64,000 nt of DNA from GCA-003244245 sp035606945 (GTDB lineage Bacteria > Actinomycetota > Actinomycetes > Mycobacteriales > Pseudonocardiaceae). Where the stretch lies: the NCBI GenBank assembly GCA_035606945.1, contig DATNDR010000079.1, positions 62,001 to 126,000 of the forward strand. Direction: 5' to 3'. The notes beneath the pieces were generated by a model. That model worked only from the letters and a program-made list of their open reading frames with translations, was not told where the DNA came from and did not search any database. The first letter of the stretch is position 1. Every line of letters begins with the position of its first letter. A program made the translations under genes and the position numbers. Positions 16,366 through 24,045 of this stretch are shown here, piece by piece.

Positions 16366-17670
16366 GTGGCTGACTACCTGCCGACCGCGCCATACCGCGG
16401 CACCCGTGACTTCCTGCCGGCTGAGATGAGCGTGCGAACGCAGGTGTTCCAGCGACTGTACGACGTGATCGAACGGTACGGGTACCTGCGCTACGACGGC
16501 CCGATCCTGGAACCGGTGGAGATCTACGAGGCGAAGTCCAGCCAGGAGATCGTGCAGCAGCAGCTGTACACGTTGACCGACCGTGGCGATCGGCGGCTGG
16601 CGCTACGGCCGGAGATGACGCCGTCGGTCGCGCGGATCATCGCCGGTAACGCCGGCAAGCTCCAGTTTCCGGTGCGCTGGTACAGCCACCCCAATTGTCA
16701 CCGTTACGAACGCCCGCAACGCGGCCGGGTCCGTGAGCACTGGCAGATCAACGTCGACGTGTTCGGATCGGACAGCCCGGCCTGCGAAATCGAGATCTTC
16801 GAATTGATTCACGACATGATGGCCGCGCTTCGAGCGGCACCGGACATGTGGGTGTTACGTGTGAGCGACCGGGTGCTGCTGAATGCGATCCTGACGACGA
16901 TGGTCGAGGTGGCACCCGAGCGGATCCGCGAGGTGAGCGCGCTCATCGACCGGTGGGAGAAGTACCCGCAAGATCGGCTGGCGCAAGAAGCTGCCGATCT
17001 GGGCTTGACGGACAAGCAGTTCCACCGGTTGGGGGAGATTCTCGGCGCCGGCGATGACCTGCTCGAGGAGTTGCCCAGTGAGGCGCGGGAACGGTCCGTG
17101 CTGATGCGGGTGCTGGATAGCGATGCCCGAGATCTGGTCACGTTCGACCCGATGATCGTGCGGGGATTCGACTACTACACGTCGACCGTCTTCGAGGTTT
17201 TCGACACCAGCCCGGAGAATCGCCGCTCCTTATTCGGTGGTGGTCGGTACGCCAATCTGGTCGGCCTGTTCTGCGCTGCCCAGATCCCCGGAATCGGGTT
17301 CGGCATGGGTGACGTCACCTTGATGGATTTCCTCGGCACGCACGGCTTGTTGCCCGCGCCGCGCAGCGAGGTGGATGTCGCGGTCATCCCGGTTGACGAG
17401 ACGCTGGCCGAGGCGGCCCGGCGGGTAGCGCGCGAGCTGCGCCAGGCGGGCCTGCGGACCAGCACGCCACTGGAGGTCCGGAAACTGGGCAAGGAACTCG
17501 GTCGCACCGACAAGGCCGGGGCCGGCATCGCGGTGATCATCGGGCCCGACGAGTGGGCCGCGGGCGCGGTCACCATCCGCAACATGGTGACCGGAGATCA
17601 ACAACAGGTACCCGTCAGCACCGCGCCATCCGTGGTGACCAGGTTGCTGGCCCTGACCGGCCCGAGCTGA
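16366..17670 (+). CDS. hisS: Histidine--tRNA ligase
   Basis: A 434-residue class II aminoacyl-tRNA synthetase charging tRNA-His. It contains PYRGTRDFLP at the N-terminus (histidine-specific GTRDF), motif 2 region RYERPQRGRVREHWQ, the histidyl-adenylate motif RGFDYYTSTVFE, and GGGRYANL before motif 3. The C-terminal anticodon-binding domain follows from about 340. LALRPEMTPSVAR represents the EMT sub-type rather than the EGT type of many bacterial HisRS. GTG 16366 matches the conserved N-terminus; the longer upstream frame is Pro/Ala-rich. It could be the sole copy or a second copy beside a terpene cluster. Confidence 0.92.
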   Translation: MADYLPTAPYRGTRDFLPAEMSVRTQVFQRLYDVIERYGYLRYDGPILEPVEIYEAKSSQEIVQQQLYTLTDRGDRRLALRPEMTPSVARIIAGNAGKLQFPVRWYSHPNCHRYERPQRGRVREHWQINVDVFGSDSPACEIEIFELIHDMMAALRAAPDMWVLRVSDRVLLNAILTTMVEVAPERIREVSALIDRWEKYPQDRLAQEAADLGLTDKQFHRLGEILGAGDDLLEELPSEARERSVLMRVLDSDARDLVTFDPMIVRGFDYYTSTVFEVFDTSPENRRSLFGGGRYANLVGLFCAAQIPGIGFGMGDVTLMDFLGTHGLLPAPRSEVDVAVIPVDETLAEAARRVARELRQAGLRTSTPLEVRKLGKELGRTDKAGAGIAVIIGPDEWAAGAVTIRNMVTGDQQQVPVSTAPSVVTRLLALTGPS

Positions 17671-17997
17671 CGAGCTGAACAACAATTCGCGTTCGATAAA
17701 CCCCGCCCGAGCTTACCCTGAAATATGCGCGCTTCAAGAGATCGAGATCCAGATCGACGAGGTCGAAGACCTTGGCATATCCCTAACTCGATTGAGCGCG
17801 CAATCTGATTGACCGACTATTGTGAGAGTCAGTCCAAGATTCCCCTGTTGGGCCGGCTGGCCGAGCCGAGAGGCGGGGCTACCCTGTAATCGTTCGAACG
17901 GCAGGGTGTCTCGTTCTCCGCAAGGTAGCGCGGGGACGTTTTCGGGTGCGATGGCATGCGCGCTCGCAGAAGCGCAACGACGGAAGGAACCTGCGCC
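17671..17997. other. Intergenic region between hisS and terpene synthase
   Basis: 327 bp with no supportable gene. GGAAGGAA at 17982-17989 is the ribosome site of the following terpene synthase. No clear terminator or operator stands out. Confidence 0.4.
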
Positions 17998-18996
17998 GTG
18001 ACGTCTGCTACTACCCCATTAATCAACCTACCTTTTCCCGCACGTCGGCACCCCGACTCGGCCAGAATCGAGACATCCACCCGTGAATGGATCACACGAT
18101 TCGGCTTGGGCCGCAGTGATGCGGACACCGAAGGACTCGTCCAGAGCCGTTTCGGCGAGGCTGCCGCCTACGGTTATCCTGACGCGCCGCTGCCGGTGGC
18201 CGAACTGGCAGCCGGCTGGTTCGCCTGGTTGTTCTTCAATGACGACCACCACGAAGAAGGGCCCCACGGATCAACCCAGAACTGGGCCGACGTCACCGAA
18301 GCCGTCCGCGGAACGCTCGAAACGGGCGAGGCCGCCGGCCCGCTCGCCGACACGCCACTGATCAGAGCACTCGCCGATCTGTCCTACCGCTTCGACGCGC
18401 TGGCCTCACCCGCATGGAAGCGGCGCTTCGCCCGGCACCTGATGGGCGTCATGACCGGCGGGCTACGCGATATCCAGCTGCGTGACGGCGGCACCCCGCT
18501 GCCACTCGTCGAGTACATCCCGCTCCGGCGGGACGCAAGCGCCGTCCTGACCTGCTTCGATGTCATCGAAGTCTGCGCGCATGCCGAACTGCCGGACCAC
18601 GTCTATCGCTCACCCGCTCTGCAGGAGATCATCCTTGCCGGTGCGGATCTTTTCTCCTGGATCAACGACCTGTACTCCTTGGACAAGGAAATCGCCTGCG
18701 GCATCGTGTCCAACCTGATTCTGGTGCTGCAACACGAACGACGCCTGAAGCGGGAACAGGCATTCGTAGCCGCCCGCGAGCTCATCAACGACCGGGTAAA
18801 CGACCTCCTCGCGGCCGAGCAGCGGCTGCCCGAGCTGATCGGCACCCTGCAACTCGATGCCGCCACCCAGCACACGGTGCACCGCTACGTGGCCGGCATC
18901 CGCGACTGCATCGCCGGGTCCAACGAGTGGCATGCCCACGGCACCCGCCGCTACCACCAACAGGTCGCCGAGCACAATGATCAGGTTGGCGGCTGA
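17998..18996 (+). CDS. Class I terpene (probable sesquiterpene) synthase
   Basis: A 332-residue bacterial terpene cyclase that would ionise a prenyl diphosphate, probably farnesyl diphosphate. The first metal motif is FFNDDHHEEG (Asp82-Asp83), a DDxxE form. The second is NDLYSLDKE (223-231), a perfect NSE triad. The family RY pair is near the C-terminus (TRRYHQQ). Length is normal for single-domain cyclases. GTG 17998 follows GGAAGGAA. It stands alone before the regulator gene, not fused to the encapsulin cluster. The product cannot be predicted. Confidence 0.9.
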   Translation: MTSATTPLINLPFPARRHPDSARIETSTREWITRFGLGRSDADTEGLVQSRFGEAAAYGYPDAPLPVAELAAGWFAWLFFNDDHHEEGPHGSTQNWADVTEAVRGTLETGEAAGPLADTPLIRALADLSYRFDALASPAWKRRFARHLMGVMTGGLRDIQLRDGGTPLPLVEYIPLRRDASAVLTCFDVIEVCAHAELPDHVYRSPALQEIILAGADLFSWINDLYSLDKEIACGIVSNLILVLQHERRLKREQAFVAARELINDRVNDLLAAEQRLPELIGTLQLDAATQHTVHRYVAGIRDCIAGSNEWHAHGTRRYHQQVAEHNDQVGG

Positions 18997-19340
18997 CGCC
19001 CGCAGTAGACCATGTGGTTGATAAGTGATCATCGCGTTCTCACCAAGAGTGATGGCTACTCGCGTGCCAATTGCCCACCTTTGGGCGACTTCACGAGTTT
19101 TGATATATCCTGCTAGCCTCGACATCATTCGAACTTCCGACAATTATTTATATAGGGGCAACGCGTCGGCACGCCTCACGGCGTCCGGCTTCTTCTGGGT
19201 AAATCCAACGATGTCGACCGCAGCCCTCGATCGGTTGACGCTGTTTTCCCAGCTCGGCTTTGGCTGAGGTGTCGGCAGTTTATCGAGATGGCGAGTGGTA
19301 TGCGCGATAGGTACGTCAGTGTCTACGTGACTGGACAGAC
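18997..19340. other. Intergenic region upstream of the LuxR-type regulator
   Basis: 344 bp, more AT-rich than average, with an A/T stretch around 19141-19155 that could hold a promoter. No gene is supported here. Confidence 0.4.
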
Positions 19341-22301
19341 GTGACCACGGCGAGCGTTGCCGGCTCATTATCCCACGTGGGCACCGATCGGCGCCTCGTG
19401 TCCGGACGCGTTCGAGAACTCGCAGTATTGCGGGCAGAATGGCAACGGAGCACGCTCGGTGAGCTGAGAACGGCCTTGGTGCTCGGCGCCGGCGGGCTGG
19501 GAAAAACGCGGCTGGCGGCCGAACTGGTGCCGCACGACGATAACTTCGCCGTCGGACTGGTCGCGCACAGTAGCCTTTTCGAGGGCATGCCACCGTTCGG
19601 TCCCTGGGCCGACGCGCTTGGACTGCGTGCGGGCGGCCCACAAGATGGCGCAGACGCTGATGGAGTCTGCCGCGTCTGCGGGAGCGGGCTTGGTGGGCTT
19701 CCCCCGCTCGTGCGCCGTGACGGTATCGCGCACGACGCAGCTTCGTGCGCAGAAGCTCTTCGGTACCACATCGTCGAGTGGCTTCCCGGTCTGGTCGCCA
19801 AGGCCAGTACCGACTGGCCTATCACCCTGATCCTCGATGACGCGCACCGCAGCGACCATGCGGTGTGGCACATGCTGCTGCGGCTCGCGCGGGACTATCC
19901 AGACAGCCGCGTGTTCGTTCTCGCCACGGCCCGGCCGGCCGAGCTCGCCAGGAATCGGACGGCCCTTGAGGTGCTGCATGCCCTGGAGCAGGACCTACGG
20001 GTGCGCCGGATTGCGCTTGCACCGTTTTCGCGTCGGGACATCCGGGAGCTGACGGCAGACATCCTTGGGCAAGACCGGGTGCCCGCAACGCTGGTGGACT
20101 GGTTGGCGGGGCGCGCGCAGGGCAACCCTCGGTTCGCCGTAGGCCTGCTGGAGGCGGTAGTCGAGTCCGACAGAGACTTCCAGGCACCTGCACTGGGCCG
20201 GGTTCCGGAGAGGCTGGCCCGCTGGATTCGCACCGAGCTGGCGCAATTCGACTCGTCGGCGCTGACCATCCTCGAGCTACTTGCGGTGGCATGCGATTCG
20301 CTGGATCCAGACGACCTTGCCCGGATCACCCGGTCGCCGATCGAGAACGTCGCGGTCGCCCTGGAGCAGCTCACGCGGGCCGGCACGGTGGTCGAGCAAC
20401 AACGCGAAGGGTCTCTTGGCTATGCGTTCGCCCAGGTGCTCACCCGGGAGGTGGTGTACGCCGACATCGGTGCGGCCAGGCGGCGGGTGCAGCACCGGCG
20501 GGTTGCTGCGACGCTGCTCGCGTCCGGACGGATTCAGGCCGCGGCATCGCACTACATTCGCGCGGCACAAGCAGGGGACGGCGAGGCGATCGTCGCGCTG
20601 ATCGAGCTGACCCGGCGAGCCCGCCAGCGCGGACTGGGTTGCCTGGCGTGGCAGACCGTCTCCGCCTTGCAGGACCTCCTGCCGGCCGGCGATGAGCGCT
20701 GGTGTGAGGTGTTCGATGCGCTGTTCCAACGGGCGAATTGGGGCATCGTCGATCGGGCCGAGCACTATGTGGCCGAGGTCGCCGCGGTGCAGCGGATGCG
20801 ACAACTGCTTCCTGGAGTCAGCGACCTGCAACGGCAGGCCGAGTTCCGGTTGTGGATTGCGGGTCTGTTCGCCTACGGCGCCGGAAACGTCGATGCGGGC
20901 GCACGGGAGTGCCGGCAGGCTTTCGCACTGTGCCAGCAGGCCGGCTGCGGCGTCACGGCTCGATCAGCCGCGGCCGAGCTGGCAAAGATTCACGGGTGGG
21001 CCGGTGACCTGCGCGGCGAAGAGGTCGCGGCGAAAGAGGTGCTCATCGACGCCGAGCGGGCCGGGGATCAACAAGGGATCGCTGAGGCACTGGCGGCATT
21101 GGGGCACACCCTGGGCTGGCAAGGCCGGTTCGAGGCGGCCGAGAACGTGCTTGCCCGCAGCGTCGCGATGGCCACGGCAGCCGCGCACTCCTCGTGGATG
21201 TCGCAGAGCCTGGCGCTACTCGCGTCCCTGGATGCCTGCCGGGGCCACCTGGTCTCCGCACGCGCCCGGTGCGCCCTGGCCGCCGCGTCCAGCCCCGGAA
21301 CGGCGGGGGCACCCGATCCAACCATCGGACGCTGCGGTGAGTTCATCGAGCTGCTCGCCGGTGATCTGACCATGGCGCAAGCGCATGCCCGGCAGGCAGC
21401 AGGCCACGAGCCGGCGGATCGATCTCGGGTGCCGGTCCGGCTGGCGGCCCGGGCGGCGATGCTGGCCGCGGAGCGGGGCGATCTCAGCGAAGCTCGCCGG
21501 CACCTCCACCACATGACGTGTATCGATAGCGGGACGCTCGGAATTCTGGAGCCGTTGTACTGGTGGGCCGAGGGAGTGGTGGCCAGGGCCGAGGGCCGGT
21601 TCAACACGGCGGCCACCGCGCTGCAGCGTGCGGTCGAGGGCTACTCGGCGATGGGTGCCCATGCCCTGAGAGGGTTCGTTCTCGCGGATCTGGCCGAGGC
21701 CGCGGTGATCGCCGGCGATGGCCACACCGCGGCCAGTGTCGCGCTATGGGCCGCAGACAGCGCGCGCCGCACCGGCGCGCCGATCCACCAGACGCTGCAT
21801 CTGCTGGCTACGGCGTGGGCACTGGTGGGGCGAGGTCGCCGTGAGGCGGCGGCGCGATCGGCCTTGCGTGCTGTCGAGGGATTCAGCACGCGCGGATATG
21901 TACTGCTGGCTGCGCGTGCCCGCGTCACCTACGCGGAAGCCATTCAACGATCTGATTGTGATGCTGCCCGGGAGGCGTTGCGGCAGGCGGCCGTCGCATT
22001 CGACGAGTGCGGCGCCATCGTGCGCCATCAGCAGGCTCGTTCGCAGCTGCGGCGACTCGGCTCAGCCGGTCGGTGCACCGCGCGGACCGAGCCGGGCCCC
22101 GGGTCACTCACCAGGCGCGAGCGGCAGGTCGCGCAGCTGGCCGCGGGTGGCTACACGGCCGCGCAAATCGCCGCCCGGCTGCACATCGGTGTGCGCACCG
22201 TCGAAACGCACCTCGCGCGCAGCTATCCCAAACTCGGGATCACCTGCAAGCAGCAGCTGGTGCACCGCGCCGCTGAGCTCGGGCTCAACCCGGGTCCGTA
22301 G
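19341..22301 (+). CDS. Large ATP-binding LuxR family regulator (LAL/MalT type)
   Basis: A 986-residue LAL-type transcriptional regulator. The N-terminal NTPase has Walker A GAGGLGKTRL (49-58) and Walker B ITLILDDAH (near 165). The middle about 500 residues are Ala-rich helical repeats of TPR type. The C-terminus carries a LuxR helix-turn-helix (LTRRERQVAQLAAGGYTAAQ and VRTVETHLAR). Such proteins often act as cluster-situated activators in actinomycetes. It lies between the sesquiterpene synthase and the encapsulin cluster, same strand, and is the obvious candidate regulator of both. The GTG start lacks a strong ribosome site. Confidence 0.9.
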   Translation: MTTASVAGSLSHVGTDRRLVSGRVRELAVLRAEWQRSTLGELRTALVLGAGGLGKTRLAAELVPHDDNFAVGLVAHSSLFEGMPPFGPWADALGLRAGGPQDGADADGVCRVCGSGLGGLPPLVRRDGIAHDAASCAEALRYHIVEWLPGLVAKASTDWPITLILDDAHRSDHAVWHMLLRLARDYPDSRVFVLATARPAELARNRTALEVLHALEQDLRVRRIALAPFSRRDIRELTADILGQDRVPATLVDWLAGRAQGNPRFAVGLLEAVVESDRDFQAPALGRVPERLARWIRTELAQFDSSALTILELLAVACDSLDPDDLARITRSPIENVAVALEQLTRAGTVVEQQREGSLGYAFAQVLTREVVYADIGAARRRVQHRRVAATLLASGRIQAAASHYIRAAQAGDGEAIVALIELTRRARQRGLGCLAWQTVSALQDLLPAGDERWCEVFDALFQRANWGIVDRAEHYVAEVAAVQRMRQLLPGVSDLQRQAEFRLWIAGLFAYGAGNVDAGARECRQAFALCQQAGCGVTARSAAAELAKIHGWAGDLRGEEVAAKEVLIDAERAGDQQGIAEALAALGHTLGWQGRFEAAENVLARSVAMATAAAHSSWMSQSLALLASLDACRGHLVSARARCALAAASSPGTAGAPDPTIGRCGEFIELLAGDLTMAQAHARQAAGHEPADRSRVPVRLAARAAMLAAERGDLSEARRHLHHMTCIDSGTLGILEPLYWWAEGVVARAEGRFNTAATALQRAVEGYSAMGAHALRGFVLADLAEAAVIAGDGHTAASVALWAADSARRTGAPIHQTLHLLATAWALVGRGRREAAARSALRAVEGFSTRGYVLLAARARVTYAEAIQRSDCDAAREALRQAAVAFDECGAIVRHQQARSQLRRLGSAGRCTARTEPGPGSLTRRERQVAQLAAGGYTAAQIAARLHIGVRTVETHLARSYPKLGITCKQQLVHRAAELGLNPGP

Positions 22302-22315
22302 TTTCTACGGACCCG
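22291..22315. terminator. Hairpin overlapping the regulator stop codon
   Basis: Ten-base arms CGGGTCCGTA and TACGGACCCG with loop GTTTC include the TAG stop. About 40 nt later a shorter dyad with the same core, TCCGTA-TTTTC-TACGGA, occurs at 22354-22370, upstream of shell gene 1. The first could terminate; the second might be an operator. Confidence 0.55.
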
Positions 22316-22452
22316 GGGCACGAATAAGGCCGATACAGGCCGGACGTATTCAGTCCGTATTTTCTACGGATGGCGTCTCATCTGATGAACCCTAAAATGT
22401 GTCGTGACCATGACACTAATTTCTGTCAATGATGAGATCGGTGGTGTGTGGC

Positions 22453-24033
22453 GTGACTGAATCGGTACAGGTCGAGCCAAGTGTGAATGGTCAGCAACCG
22501 CAGAATGGTCAACGTCCGCAGTTGACCCTGGCTACAGATGCCGCCCGCAATCTAGCGACGACGACCAAGTCCCAGCCACAGATGCAGGAAATCACGTCGC
22601 GCTGGCTGCTGCGGGTGCTGCCGTGGATAGAGGCTTCTGGCGGCACCTTCCGGGTGAACCGCCGAGCGAACTACACGGTGGGGGACGGTCGCATCGAGAT
22701 CATCATGAATGGGGACGCCGACGTCCGGGTCGTCGCCGACGACTTGCGAGAGTTACCGATGCTGCGTGACTTCGACGATCCCGATGTACTGAGCGTACTG
22801 GCTGGTCGATTCGAGTTGCGGGACGTCGGGCCCGGCAGCGTCATCGTGCGCGAGGGGGACTCGGCTGATCAGCTGTTCATCATCGCCCACGGCAAGGTCA
22901 ACAAGATCGGTCCCGGGAAGTACGGTGAACCGACGGTGTTGGGTACCCTGTCCGACGGTCAATATTTCGGCGACGTCGAGTTGGTCCAGTCCCAAGACAC
23001 CTGGACCTATACCGTCACCGCAGTGACCCGGTGCAAGGTTCTCACGCTGCCCGAGCAGGTATTCCAAGAACAATGCGACCAGTCCACGGCCTTGCAGACT
23101 CAAGTTGACTGGTTCCGGTCCCGGCTCGACCAGAACCAGAACGAACATGGTGAGGCCGCCATCGAGCTGACTGCGGGCCATCGGCAGGAAGACCCGCTGG
23201 ACGGAACGTACGCCGATTACGAGCTCAATCCCCGGGAGTATCAGCTCAGCGTGGCCCAAACCGTGCTGCGAGTGCACACCCGGGTGGCCGATCTGTACAA
23301 CAATCCGATGAACCAGGTCGAAGAGCAGCTGCGGCTGACCATCGAGGCGCTGCGGGAAAAACAAGAAGACGAATTGATGAACAACTCCGACTTCGGTCTA
23401 CTTCATCAGACCGAGTTCTCGCAGCGGATCAGCACCCGCATCGGGCCACCCACCCCTGACGATCTCGACGAACTGATAGCCACCGTGTGGAAAGATCCGG
23501 ACGTCTTTCTGGCCCATCCTCGAACCATCGCCGCGTTCGGGCGGGAATGTAACCGCCGCGGCGTCTACCCGCACAATATCGACTTCAACGGTCACAAGAT
23601 GCCGTCCTGGCGTGGTATACCGCTGCTCCCCTGCAACAAGATTCCCGTCAGCAAGTACCAGACCAGTTCGATTGTGTTGATGCGAACGGGCTTGGACAAG
23701 CAAGGCGTGGTCGGTCTGCATCAGACCGGGCTTCCCGACGAGGTCCAGCCTGGCCTCAACGTCCGTTTCATGGGAATCGACGAGAAAGCCATCTTGTCCT
23801 ATCTGGTCAGCGCTTACTACTCGGCAGCCATCATGACTGCCGACGCTATCGGCATCCTGGAGAACGTCGAGATATCACGTTTCGAGGACTCGCCCGCGAA
23901 GGCAGCCGAGCAACCATCCCCGTCTCCGGCGCCCTCGACATCGGGGTCTTCAACATCGGGGTCCTCAACATCTGGGTCCTCCACAACGAGACGGCCGACC
24001 ACATCCTCGACAGCTTCACGAAGGACGAGGTAA
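22453..24033 (+). CDS. Family 2B encapsulin shell protein 1 (cyclic-nucleotide-binding domain type)
   Basis: A 526-residue shell protein of the EshA-like family now recognised as family 2B encapsulin. The HK97-like parts (about 20-95 and 235-477) flank an inserted cyclic-nucleotide-binding domain (about 100-225) with REGDSADQLFIIAHGKV and YFGDVEL. The phosphate-cassette arginine of true cAMP binders is replaced (DTWTYTVTA). After the conserved end ILENVEISRF a unique tail of about 50 residues holds three STSGS-like repeats and an Arg/Thr-rich end. The shell would enclose the terpene enzymes downstream. GTG 22453 is preferred; ATG 22429 is an alternative. Confidence 0.9.
   Translation: MTESVQVEPSVNGQQPQNGQRPQLTLATDAARNLATTTKSQPQMQEITSRWLLRVLPWIEASGGTFRVNRRANYTVGDGRIEIIMNGDADVRVVADDLRELPMLRDFDDPDVLSVLAGRFELRDVGPGSVIVREGDSADQLFIIAHGKVNKIGPGKYGEPTVLGTLSDGQYFGDVELVQSQDTWTYTVTAVTRCKVLTLPEQVFQEQCDQSTALQTQVDWFRSRLDQNQNEHGEAAIELTAGHRQEDPLDGTYADYELNPREYQLSVAQTVLRVHTRVADLYNNPMNQVEEQLRLTIEALREKQEDELMNNSDFGLLHQTEFSQRISTRIGPPTPDDLDELIATVWKDPDVFLAHPRTIAAFGRECNRRGVYPHNIDFNGHKMPSWRGIPLLPCNKIPVSKYQTSSIVLMRTGLDKQGVVGLHQTGLPDEVQPGLNVRFMGIDEKAILSYLVSAYYSAAIMTADAIGILENVEISRFEDSPAKAAEQPSPSPAPSTSGSSTSGSSTSGSSTTRRPTTSSTASRRTR
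23935..23979 (+). repeat. 15-nt tandem repeat in shell gene 1
   Basis: Three consecutive 15-nt copies, close to TCAACATCGGGGTCC, encode the STSGS repeats of the shell tail. They are in frame, so copy number can change without breaking the gene. Confidence 0.8.
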
Positions 24034-24045
24034 CGAGGGCTCGTG

